Origin: Myxococcales bacterium
Lineage (GTDB): Bacteria > Myxococcota_A > Polyangia > Polyangiales > Polyangiaceae
Direction of reading: 5' to 3'
Assembly (NCBI GenBank): GCA_013298325.1
Contig: JAAFHJ010000075.1
Span: forward strand, 1-13,529
Length of the DNA: 13,529 nucleotides
The translations under genes and the position numbers were made by a program. The notes under the pieces were generated by a model. The model ran no database searches. It worked only from the letters and a program-made list of their open reading frames with translations, and was not told where the DNA came from. The first letter of the stretch is position 1. Each line of letters opens with the position of its first letter. Below are positions 1 through 7,210 of this stretch, in pieces.

Positions 1-609
1 CTTGTGTCGTTCGTGGCGACCCAGCGCCTGCAAGGCGTTACACTTTCATCGATTTTCGATCGGTACATCGGTCCGGCGATGAACGACATCGGCGAAGGCT
101 GGTTCCAAGGCAAACTGTCGGCCGCCCAGGAGCACATCGCTTCCGCGGCAGTTGTCGACATGATCGCTCGCGTACGTCCGCTCCTCGAAAAGAGCGGGCG
201 TTCGCCGCGAACGGAAGGGAACGGCCGTGCCCTTTGCGCGTGCCTCGGCGAAGAGCGCCACGACCTCGCCCTTCGAATGGTGGGGCTGGTTCTCACCGCG
301 GAGGGCTTCCGGACGTCGATGCTTGGCGCCAATGTACCAGCCGGGGACCTTGCTCTGCTCCTCGCGGGTAGCCCGCCGGAACTCCTCGCACTTTCGGCAT
401 CACCCCACGCGAATCTGGAAGCGCTCCGCGCCGATCTTGCCCTCGTTGCGAGTGCGGCGGCTGCTGTCGGCACCCGTGTGATTGTCGGCGGCTCGGGATT
501 CGAACGAATCGCGCCGTTTCCAAGCAACGTAGCGCGCTTCTCGAGCCTCGAAGAACTCGTGGAACGCCTGTTTCGGCCGGGAACCCAGCCGGAACGGCAG
601 GTGAGTTAG
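1..609 (+). CDS. Cobalamin-binding regulator, CarH/LitR type, C-terminal part
   Basis: The reading frame is open at the left edge, so this is the C-terminal part of a longer protein; 203 codons are visible. Numbering from the GTG at 4, it shows the two modules of MerR-family B12 photoregulators. A four-helix B12-capping bundle (about 8-65) carries the W-x9-EH motif (W33, E43, H44). A Rossmann-like cobalamin domain (about 75-190) carries E84-x-H86, the likely lower axial ligand, and the nucleotide-tail glycines G162-G163. In CarH/LitR proteins adenosylcobalamin holds a DNA-bound tetramer that falls apart in light. The DNA-binding N-terminus would lie outside the window, so its presence is inferred. 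Two deviations are visible: the ExHxxG motif ends in Ala (A89), and Phe (F34) follows the capping Trp, where Thermus CarH has the His that ligates cobalt after illumination. It could instead be a stand-alone B12-binding protein. Confidence 0.85.
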   Translation, partial: LVSFVATQRLQGVTLSSIFDRYIGPAMNDIGEGWFQGKLSAAQEHIASAAVVDMIARVRPLLEKSGRSPRTEGNGRALCACLGEERHDLALRMVGLVLTAEGFRTSMLGANVPAGDLALLLAGSPPELLALSASPHANLEALRADLALVASAAAAVGTRVIVGGSGFERIAPFPSNVARFSSLEELVERLFRPGTQPERQVS

Positions 610-760
610 CTCGTATTTGGCCGGATCGGTAGCGCTGCTGCGCCAACGAATCCCGCGCATTCCGAAGAGATGCGCAAATTCGGCGCCCCTCCCCTTCTCA
701 CGGGGCCCGTCGGAACCTACAAGAGAAGACCGGCGCACTCGGACCGTTCGAGCTGACGCA

Positions 761-766
761 AAGGAG
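761..766 (+). promoter_or_regulatory. Ribosome binding site of ribA
   Basis: AAGGAG lies 7 bases before the ATG at 774. This supports the ATG at 774 over the in-frame ATG at 819. The rest of the 610-773 gap shows no convincing promoter or riboswitch. Confidence 0.7.
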
Positions 767-773
767 CATTGAG

Positions 774-1475
774 ATGCACGTCCCCAACCTTCGGGTGATC
801 CGGCCTCTGGATAAGCAAATGACCTGGCGAGCGTCGAGCGATCTGCCGACGAAGCACGGCCTGTTTCGGATGCACGTTTTTTCCGAATTCGTCGACGGTG
901 TCGAACGGGAGCACGTCGCGATGGTCTTCGGCGATGTCGCCGGAAAGACGAGCGTTCCGGTTCGCGTTCACTCCGAGTGCCTCACGAGTGAGGTGTTTGG
1001 GAGCTTGAAGTGCGATTGCCGCGAGCAGCTTGAAGCGGCCCTTGAGTACGTCGCGCACGCGGGCGGTGGTGCAGTTCTTTACCTCCGCCAAGAGGGTCGC
1101 GGTATCGGATTGGTGAACAAAATCCGTGCTTATGACCTGCAGTCCCGCGGTCATGACACCGTCGATGCCAACCGGCTCCTCGGTCTCCCGGACGACATTC
1201 GCGAGTACGACGTCGCTGCGTTCATGCTTGAGCACCTTCACATCCAAAGCGTGAAGCTGCTGACGAACAACCCGGAGAAAGTCCGCAGCCTTCGCGCGCT
1301 TGGCGTCGTCGTGACCGACCGGGAGCCGGTGCTGATTGCCCCGAATCGCTTCTCGCGCGGCTACCTCGAAGCGAAGCGGGAACGGATGGCACACATCCTC
1401 CCCGACTACGATGCCGCCCCGACCTCGCGCCCGCGCGGCGTCGATGGCATCGATGAGGCGGTCCCCGCCGAGTAG
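774..1475 (+). CDS. ribA: GTP cyclohydrolase II
   Basis: Catalyses the first committed step of riboflavin synthesis: GTP is opened to 2,5-diamino-6-ribosylamino-4(3H)-pyrimidinone 5'-phosphate, releasing formate and pyrophosphate, in the cytoplasm. At 233 residues it is a stand-alone RibA and not a RibBA fusion. The zinc-binding cysteines are C69, C80 and C82, within VHSECLTSEVFGSLKCDC. The active-site segment RQEGRGIGL is at 105-113, followed by NKIRAY (115-120), and the conserved LLTNNP is at 162-167. About 25 residues beyond the conserved end (HIL, about 209) form an unconserved tail. A good Shine-Dalgarno sequence sets the start. It follows the B12 regulator by 164 bases on the same strand and ends just before a strong terminator, so it looks like a short transcription unit. 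Family assignment is near certain; light control through the neighbour is only a possibility. Confidence 0.97.
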   Translation: MHVPNLRVIRPLDKQMTWRASSDLPTKHGLFRMHVFSEFVDGVEREHVAMVFGDVAGKTSVPVRVHSECLTSEVFGSLKCDCREQLEAALEYVAHAGGGAVLYLRQEGRGIGLVNKIRAYDLQSRGHDTVDANRLLGLPDDIREYDVAAFMLEHLHIQSVKLLTNNPEKVRSLRALGVVVTDREPVLIAPNRFSRGYLEAKRERMAHILPDYDAAPTSRPRGVDGIDEAVPAE

Positions 1476-1513
1476 GCAATCGCGTTTGCCGCGGAGAAAC
1501 CGCGACATAGACC

Positions 1514-1556
1514 GAGCGCGCCGCCACGGAAATCCGAGCGGCGCGCTCTTCTTTTG
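1514..1556 (+). terminator. Rho-independent terminator after ribA
   Basis: A perfect 11-base-pair stem (GAGCGCGCCGC at 1514-1524, GCGGCGCGCTC at 1538-1548) with a 13-base loop is followed by TTCTTTTG. It lies 38 bases past the ribA stop and ends only 18 bases before the next gene's start. Confidence 0.85.
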
Positions 1557-1574
1557 GGTACCTTCGCGACCGCC

Positions 1575-3596
1575 ATGCGCCCTCTTTTCCGGTTTCGTCG
1601 GCTCCCGCTCGGGCGCTCTTTTTTGCCGTGTTTGTCGGCGCTTGCGCTTGCGTCACTGAGTTCGTCGGCCTTTGGGGACCCGCTCCCCGGCCTCGACCTG
1701 CGAAGCTTCCGCCCAAGCACCGACCCGCGTGGTCAGCTCGTTGTGGAGCCGGTCCGCGGTGGCGATCGCGGCGAGATGGCGTTTTTCGCCTATTCGGAGG
1801 CGGCCTACCGCCCGATCTCCCTGTTTTCGCAGGCGGGCAACGGAACCACGCGCCCGATGAACGTCCAACTCGTCGGCCACCTTGGCGCGAGCTTGGGTGT
1901 CGGGACGCGGAGCCAGGTCGGCGTGGTGATGCCGGTCGCGTTCGCGCTCGGCGGCGATACCCTGCCGGCAAGCGTCGCAGCCAGTCCGCGGACGCCACGC
2001 GCAGCCGTGGGTGACCTCGGATTTACGTGGAAATCCACGCTTCGCGACAACACTGCCGGCGGCTTCGGCCTCGCGGTGCTTGGCGATGTGACGCTACCGA
2101 CGGGGTCGAAAGATGCGTTCGTGGGCGAAAAGGGGCTGACGGTCGCCGTCCGGGCCCTCGCCGAGTACAACGTGCTCGTCGGCGGCCTCCAAGCCCAGCT
2201 CGGCTACGGGGTGCGCACCGCGCCGGTAACCTGGCCCGCGAACTACGGACCGACCTATGGCGACTGGATCCCATTCCGCGTAGGTGCTTGGTTTTCCCCA
2301 AAAATTCTTGGAATTGACGCAAGCAATCGTCAGCGCTGGGAACTCGGGGTCCGCGGCTACGTGCCGGCCGGTCCTGTTGCCCCCTTTGGGCTCGGCCGCG
2401 ACGGCGCCCACGCGCTCTCGTCGCTCGCCCTCGGCGCCTCCGACCGGATCGCGCTCGACCCGCGAGGGGACCTTTCCGTCCTTGCGGGCGCCGAGGTCGG
2501 AATCGTCCAAGGGGCTGGAACGCCTGCGTTTCGTGGGATTTTGGGCTTCGTCTACGCCCCCCAGGAGACCGACGCCGATCACGACGGCGTCGACGACGAC
2601 AAAGACCAATGCCGGGACGTCCCCGAGGATCGCGACGGCTTTGAAGACAGCGACGGTTGCCCCGACATCGACGACGACGACGACGGCATCCCGGACATGG
2701 AAGATGCCTGCCCGCGCGAGCCGGGAATGCGTAACAAAGACGCGGCCTTGAACGGTTGCGGCGGCAAGGACTCCGACGGCGACGGGATTCCGGACCGCCT
2801 CGACGCTTGCCCGTTTTCCGCCGGCCCGAAGGACGGAAATGCCGAGTGCAACGGGTGTGTTGACGACGTCGACACCGACCACGACGGCGTCTACGACGAA
2901 GACGATCGCTGCAAGACGGAGCCGGAAGACCGCGACGGCTTCGAAGACAGCGATGGGTGCCCCGACCCCGACAACGACCGCGACGGGATCGTCGACGGCC
3001 AAGATGCATGCCCGGCGGTCGCTGGGCGACCCAGCGAAGATTCGAAGAAAAACGGATGTTTGCCCTTCGACAAGGACGGCGATACCGTCGTCGATCCCGA
3101 CGATCGCTGCCCGGACGCCGCGGCGAGTTGGTCCGACCTTCCCGCTGGCACCGCCGCCACGGACGACGGCTGCGTCGACGCACCGCCGGCCGCGAAGAGC
3201 CGTCCGCGGAAGCCGCTTGCGACGCTCGCGGGCGCAGATATTCGTGTTTCCTTTCCGGCACTTACACTCAGCGCCGCCGCTCAGAAGGACGACGCGTTGT
3301 TTGCGAAAGCCATCGACGACGCGCTTGGCAAAGGACGACGCCACCTTCGCGCCGTTGCGACGCTCGCGAACGGCGCGAATCGACGCCTTGAGGTCGTGGT
3401 GAGTGCGCCGAAAGGGCGGGAAGCACTCGTCGCCGACCACTTGAAGGCGTCGCTCGACGACTACTTGCTGCAACTGCCTGCGGTCCTTCAAAAAACAGGG
3501 CCGCTCGGCCTCCGGTTCCGCCTCGTCCCGGCCGCCTTGGCGACACCGACACCAGCGCCGAAACCGGCGGAAAACGCACGGGAGAAGAAGCAATGA
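1575..3596 (+). CDS. Secreted beta-barrel protein with thrombospondin type 3 repeats
   Basis: Predicted outer-membrane protein of 673 residues. The ATG at 1575 gives an N-terminus with basic residues and a hydrophobic core ending SSSAFG|D at 34, a fitting signal peptide; the in-frame TTG at 1554 lies in the preceding terminator. Residues about 45-328 are rich in alternating, Gly-containing strands (for example GASLGVGTRSQVGVV), consistent with a transmembrane beta-barrel. Residues about 332-535 hold Asp-rich calcium-binding type repeats (DHDGVDDDKDQC, DSDGDGIPD, DKDGDTVVDPDDRC). The C-terminal part (about 553-655) sits where related proteins usually have an OmpA peptidoglycan-binding domain, but the usual GHTD-type core and its Asp/Arg ligands are not seen. 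The final 20 residues are Pro/Lys-rich. The stop overlaps the next start (ATGA), so translation of the two is probably coupled. The layout is clear; the exact function is unknown. Confidence 0.85.
   Translation: MRPLFRFRRLPLGRSFLPCLSALALASLSSSAFGDPLPGLDLRSFRPSTDPRGQLVVEPVRGGDRGEMAFFAYSEAAYRPISLFSQAGNGTTRPMNVQLVGHLGASLGVGTRSQVGVVMPVAFALGGDTLPASVAASPRTPRAAVGDLGFTWKSTLRDNTAGGFGLAVLGDVTLPTGSKDAFVGEKGLTVAVRALAEYNVLVGGLQAQLGYGVRTAPVTWPANYGPTYGDWIPFRVGAWFSPKILGIDASNRQRWELGVRGYVPAGPVAPFGLGRDGAHALSSLALGASDRIALDPRGDLSVLAGAEVGIVQGAGTPAFRGILGFVYAPQETDADHDGVDDDKDQCRDVPEDRDGFEDSDGCPDIDDDDDGIPDMEDACPREPGMRNKDAALNGCGGKDSDGDGIPDRLDACPFSAGPKDGNAECNGCVDDVDTDHDGVYDEDDRCKTEPEDRDGFEDSDGCPDPDNDRDGIVDGQDACPAVAGRPSEDSKKNGCLPFDKDGDTVVDPDDRCPDAAASWSDLPAGTAATDDGCVDAPPAAKSRPRKPLATLAGADIRVSFPALTLSAAAQKDDALFAKAIDDALGKGRRHLRAVATLANGANRRLEVVVSAPKGREALVADHLKASLDDYLLQLPAVLQKTGPLGLRFRLVPAALATPTPAPKPAENAREKKQ
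2571..3120 (+). repeat. Two-fold ~100-residue repeat block in the Asp-rich region
   Basis: The thrombospondin-type region is built from two related blocks starting near 2571 and 2871, exactly 300 bases apart. Both begin D-x-DHDGV and share PEDRDGFEDSDGCPD in the same place, followed by a similar DGI-x-D-x-x-DACP stretch. The second block diverges toward its end. The spacing suggests an ancestral duplication of about 300 bases, conserved mainly at protein level. Confidence 0.75.
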
Positions 3597-5797
3597 AACG
3601 AGCTACTTGGCCTCTCGTTGCGCTGCTACTCGCGTCGTCGTCCGCCTACGCGGGGGGGACGCCGAGCGTAGATTCGGCGCGCGTGGCTGCCCCGCTGCTC
3701 GCGACCCACGATCACGACGGGCGCGGGGTTGCGCGTAGGCTGCTGAACGGGACCGACTCGGATCAGCGCCTCGCTGGGGTAGCACGCTTGGCGAGGCTCC
3801 CCGGAGAGCGCGGAAAAGAAGCCCTTTTGGAGCTGCTCGCCCCGACGGCGCCCGGCGCCAACGACCCCCGCGTCGCCCTCGCCGTCGTCCGCGCGCTCGC
3901 GCCGTGGGCCGGCGAAGTGGACGTCGGCAAGGGACTTATGGCCTACGTCGAGCGGCGCGCGAACGCCCTCAACGACGACCCAAACTACGCGAACGTACTC
4001 TTTGGTACGGCGCTCCGGCTCGCACGAAAGACGAACGATATCGAAGTACAGCGGCGGCTGCTCGCCCTGCACAGCACGGGGTCGCCGCTGCTTCGAACCG
4101 TCATTGAGCTCGCGTTCTCCGACGCACCGCCGAGCCCCGCCGTCTTCGGCCACGGAACGCCGGAAGGCGGCCTCTGGACCTTCGAGCCGCCCCCCGCGGA
4201 GAATACCGACCTTCGAGGCGGGCGGCGCGACGCGCCCCCGGCACCGGTGGGTGGCCTCCCGGTGCCGACGCTGATCGCCCTGGCGCGGTCGGGCGATCTA
4301 CGCGCCGTCGAAACGCTCTACGCGCGGCTCATCGGCCGAAAATCGGAAGGGGTCGCGCCGAAACTGCCTGAGACGAAGGGATCGAAGACAACAAAGCCAG
4401 AAGCTCCGGAAAAGACTCCCGAAAAGACGAAGAAGCTGGAAGCGGTCCTTGAGCATGAGGCGCTCGCCGCCGTCCTCGATGCCCTCGCCGACGCCGACGA
4501 CGGCCGCGCGCTCCCCCTCGCAAAGGCGCAATTGACGAGCGATGACGGAAACGTGGTCGCTGCCGCGGTCCGCGTGCTCGTTCGCCTCGGCGCCAAGGAA
4601 CGCTTCAGCGCCGTCGAGCAGATCATCGCTTCCGAGAACTTCGGTCGCCTCGGCCTCCAGCTCGCTCCGGCCGCCCCCACCGCGAAAACGGTCGCCGCTA
4701 CCATCGCCCGGCGCGACGCCCCCGCCGATCCGGAAGAGCGGGAGCTCGCTCGGGCAGCGTTGGCCAAGATCGACGCCCCGAAAGCGGCAGAATCGCTCGC
4801 AAAACATGCTCTTGATCTTCGCGATCCGGCCAGTCGCATCGACACGCCCGGTCTCGACGATGCCCTCGCCCTAGGCCGGAATCCGTCGGCGGTCGTCGAC
4901 GAACGCATCGGTGAACTTGCCAAGAAAAACGATGCTTTGGCGTTCGTTGCCTACGCCTCCGCGGCGCTGACCCGCGGCACGACGCCCGAGGGATTCGCCG
5001 CCTTTCTGGAGGCGGGCGCGACGAGCAAAGACCCCGCACGACGACAGCGAGCCGCCTTCGCAGCGGTCGCCCTCCTCGGCGGTAGCGGCACGCGGCTTTC
5101 CACGAGCGAAGACGTTCCGACGCGCGCCGGCGCACTCGCCGCGTTGGGCCGGACCGAACGTGGGCGAACCGCAGCGATTTCCGGATTTTCCAACGAAAAA
5201 CGGGAACGCGCCCTGCGAGCCATGAGCGTGTTTCCCGATGCGCCACTGGCGGCCGAAGCCTGGGCGAGCCGCGCGGAACGGGACGAACTCGCGGCGCTCG
5301 GAACCGCCCTGCGTACAGGCACACGCTTCCAAAAAGTCCATCTTTCCTCAGGGCTTGCCCGCGCAACGCTCCCCGCCGCGACTGGACTCCTCGCGCGCGC
5401 AGCCCTCGACGAGACCGATGTGGTCGTTCGTCGCGCGCTCGTTCGGGCGCTTGCGGCCCGCCCAGAAACGACGGCACCGGTTCGTACGGAGGCACTCGCG
5501 ACGCTTGCGGCGACCGATCCCGATCGGGAAGTTCGTGCCGTCGCGGCGGCAGCCGATCAGGGCGCTCCGATCCCGGACGCACCGCATGGCCTCCGTCGCC
5601 TCGTCGTCCTTCGGATCACTGGCGAAGGGGACGGTAGCGCGACAAAAATGCCCCTCTCCCAATTCCGCGCCCTTTGGGTCGACGGACGCGGCCGCGCACG
5701 CCCGATTTCTTTTGACGATGATGGGTTCGCCTTTGCGGTGACCGATGACGACGGCGACGGCACCCTCCTACTCGCGCCCGCAACGGAGTCACCTTGA
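3593..5797 (+). CDS. Secreted HEAT-repeat protein
   Basis: 734 residues starting with a clear signal peptide (MKRATWPLVALLLASSSAYA, cleaved near 20), so it probably acts in the periplasm or at the envelope. Most of the rest is paired, Ala/Leu/Arg-rich helices of the HEAT/Armadillo kind, for example around residues 55-100, 285-330 and 590-660 (ALVRALAARPETTAPVRTEA). Such scaffolds bind other proteins. A charged Lys/Pro/Glu/Thr linker at about 259-283 splits the protein in two. The last ~65 residues look beta-rich and include an acidic TDDDGDGT motif, recalling the Asp-rich repeats of the upstream partner. GGAG 8 bases before the ATG, plus the 4-base overlap with the upstream stop, support the start. 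The coupling suggests it works with the upstream barrel protein. No enzyme motif was seen; function unknown. Confidence 0.85.
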   Translation: MKRATWPLVALLLASSSAYAGGTPSVDSARVAAPLLATHDHDGRGVARRLLNGTDSDQRLAGVARLARLPGERGKEALLELLAPTAPGANDPRVALAVVRALAPWAGEVDVGKGLMAYVERRANALNDDPNYANVLFGTALRLARKTNDIEVQRRLLALHSTGSPLLRTVIELAFSDAPPSPAVFGHGTPEGGLWTFEPPPAENTDLRGGRRDAPPAPVGGLPVPTLIALARSGDLRAVETLYARLIGRKSEGVAPKLPETKGSKTTKPEAPEKTPEKTKKLEAVLEHEALAAVLDALADADDGRALPLAKAQLTSDDGNVVAAAVRVLVRLGAKERFSAVEQIIASENFGRLGLQLAPAAPTAKTVAATIARRDAPADPEERELARAALAKIDAPKAAESLAKHALDLRDPASRIDTPGLDDALALGRNPSAVVDERIGELAKKNDALAFVAYASAALTRGTTPEGFAAFLEAGATSKDPARRQRAAFAAVALLGGSGTRLSTSEDVPTRAGALAALGRTERGRTAAISGFSNEKRERALRAMSVFPDAPLAAEAWASRAERDELAALGTALRTGTRFQKVHLSSGLARATLPAATGLLARAALDETDVVVRRALVRALAARPETTAPVRTEALATLAATDPDREVRAVAAAADQGAPIPDAPHGLRRLVVLRITGEGDGSATKMPLSQFRALWVDGRGRARPISFDDDGFAFAVTDDDGDGTLLLAPATESP
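5785..5788 (+). promoter_or_regulatory. Ribosome binding site supporting the TTG start of xseB
   Basis: GGAG within the last codons of the HEAT gene lies 5 bases before TTG at 5794. No ATG or GTG fits the conserved XseB N-terminus, so this site decides the start. Confidence 0.6.
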
Positions 5798-6030
5798 AAA
5801 CCACAAAGAATCCAGAGACTTTTGAGCACGAGCTTGCGCGACTATCCGAGATCGTCGATGCGCTGGAGAAAGGGGACGTCCCCCTCGACGGCTCCCTCGC
5901 GCTGTTTGAAGAGGGGGTGAAGCTCGCGCGCGCCGCCCAGGACCGGCTCGATCGCGCCCAAAAGCGGATCGAAGAGCTCGTCGCCGTGAATGCCGACGGC
6001 AGCGCGCGGACCGTCCCCTTCGATCCCTAA
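5794..6030 (+). CDS. xseB: Exodeoxyribonuclease VII small subunit
   Basis: 78 residues covering the whole XseB family: FEHELARLSEIVDALEKGDV, then PLDGSLALFEEGVKLARAAQ, then a helical EE-rich end. XseB is a helical hairpin; several copies assemble on XseA to form exonuclease VII, which degrades single-stranded DNA to oligonucleotides in the cytoplasm. The start is TTG, overlapping the HEAT-gene stop as TTGA, which suggests translational coupling. xseA is not in this window. Linkage to genes for exported proteins is odd functionally and may reflect shared expression only. The family call is strong. Confidence 0.93.
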   Translation: MKTTKNPETFEHELARLSEIVDALEKGDVPLDGSLALFEEGVKLARAAQDRLDRAQKRIEELVAVNADGSARTVPFDP

Positions 6031-6074
6031 GGAAACTCGCGCTTCTGACGGGGTTTTGCTAGGTCGGGGCCCCT

Positions 6075-7145
6075 ATGGGGACCGTTCCGCCGCCGAAACC
6101 GACCGACGAGAACCGCGCAGAAGCCGAGGCCGCGCCGAACGGCGATCCATCCGAGGCGCCGGAAGCACAGCGCTCACCGAACCGGGAGTCCCGAAAGTCG
6201 TCGCGCCCACGGGCCGAAGCGGCCCCTGTTTCCGCAAAATCGGACGAAATCGAGAACCCACCCTGGACGCAAGCGGGAATTGTCGCCTGCGTCGGCTTCG
6301 TCGTTGGCGTTTTGTGGCCGCGCATCTTTGGCGTTCACCTCAGCCAGACCGCCCCCGGCCTCGAAAACCCGACGCCAAGCGCCGACCCTTCCGCGGTGAC
6401 CGCCGTCGCTCCGCTCCCTCCGGTGAGCGCCGCCCCCGCGGCAAGCGGCGCTCCAAGCGCCACGCCGGCGGCCGACAGCGAGGTGCCCACGGCGGGCGGG
6501 ACGACGGTTGTCGTTGGAAAAGCAGCGATTTTGTCGTGCCGAACGAAATCGGGGGACGCCAAGAAAGACGGCTGCGGCACGGTCGACCCCTTCGCCGATG
6601 CTGCCGCCGCCCGCCTGAAGCGCCTAGCGACCTGCCCCGCCGCCCAGGGGGCGAACGGGAAGCTATCGATCGTAGCTACCGTTGATTTTGCAGGAAAACG
6701 CGTCGACGTCGCCGCCGGCCGCTCGTCAACGGTCCCTGGGCCCGACCGCTATTTGACGTGCGTCAACCAAGCTTTCCAGGGGATCGACCTAAGCGAAACC
6801 CATGATTTTCCACGCTATGTCCTCGCCTACGCGGTGAACTTCACCGCAGCTCCCGCGGCCGCCGCCGAGGAGCCCGCCGCCGCAAAACCGGAAAAAGGGG
6901 CCGAGGCGGTCCCCGAAAATCCCGGGAGTGCGCCGGCTTCGAGCGGGCCGGAAGTCGCTACGAGCGGCTCCGGCGAGGTCGTCTGGAATTCGGGGACCGT
7001 CCGTAGCGTCCCGACGACCGGCGAGATCGTCGCCCGCCTTAAGAAGGGGGCGAAGGTGACGATCATCGGGGCGAAGGACGGCTCCTACCACGTCAAATAC
7101 GACGGCGGCGAAGGCTGGATTTCTCGGGAAGCGATCGGCAAGTAG
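6075..7145 (+). CDS. Membrane-anchored protein with C-terminal SH3b-like domain
   Basis: 356 residues. The first ~64 are hydrophilic and rich in Pro/Ala/Glu/Arg, presumably cytoplasmic. One hydrophobic segment lies at about 66-86 (AGIVACVGFVVGVLWPRIFG). A Pro/Ala/Ser linker to about 145 leads to a domain at about 148-258 with four cysteines (C155, C167, C187, C229), which could form two disulfides outside the cytoplasm. A second low-complexity linker (258-298) is followed by an SH3b-like domain (about 300-356) with the typical pattern GTVRSVPTTGEIVARLKKGA and a final GEGWISREAIG. Bacterial SH3 domains often bind peptidoglycan or peptides, so an envelope role is plausible. It lies 44 bases after xseB and may be cotranscribed; it ends just before a two-way terminator. 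The start has only a weak ribosome site. Specific function unknown. Confidence 0.82.
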   Translation: MGTVPPPKPTDENRAEAEAAPNGDPSEAPEAQRSPNRESRKSSRPRAEAAPVSAKSDEIENPPWTQAGIVACVGFVVGVLWPRIFGVHLSQTAPGLENPTPSADPSAVTAVAPLPPVSAAPAASGAPSATPAADSEVPTAGGTTVVVGKAAILSCRTKSGDAKKDGCGTVDPFADAAAARLKRLATCPAAQGANGKLSIVATVDFAGKRVDVAAGRSSTVPGPDRYLTCVNQAFQGIDLSETHDFPRYVLAYAVNFTAAPAAAAEEPAAAKPEKGAEAVPENPGSAPASSGPEVATSGSGEVVWNSGTVRSVPTTGEIVARLKKGAKVTIIGAKDGSYHVKYDGGEGWISREAIGK

Positions 7146-7160
7146 CTGAAGAGAAACGAT

Positions 7161-7190
7161 AAAAGCCTCCGAGTCCCCTCGGAGGCTTTT
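7161..7190. terminator. Bidirectional terminator between convergent genes
   Basis: AAAAGCCTCCGAG (7161-7173), loop TCCC, CTCGGAGGCTTTT (7178-7190): a perfect 13-base arm with T-runs on both strands. It serves the SH3b gene on the plus strand and the sigma-factor operon on the minus strand. Confidence 0.93.
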
Positions 7191-7210
7191 CGGCGTGTGC
7201 CAAATTTTCG

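Noticed and set aside
610..773. FMN riboswitch ahead of ribA
   Set aside because: None of the conserved RFN-element segments were seen, and the gap is too poor in matching helices.
1554..1574. TTG start for the barrel protein
   Set aside because: It lies in the T-run of the terminator and would add residues in front of a complete signal peptide.
2023..3593. Two long minus-strand open frames (412 and 499 codons) opposite the barrel protein gene
   Set aside because: They arise from GAC-rich codons of the Asp repeats and third-position GC bias. Their translations are Arg/Val-rich and low complexity with no domain.
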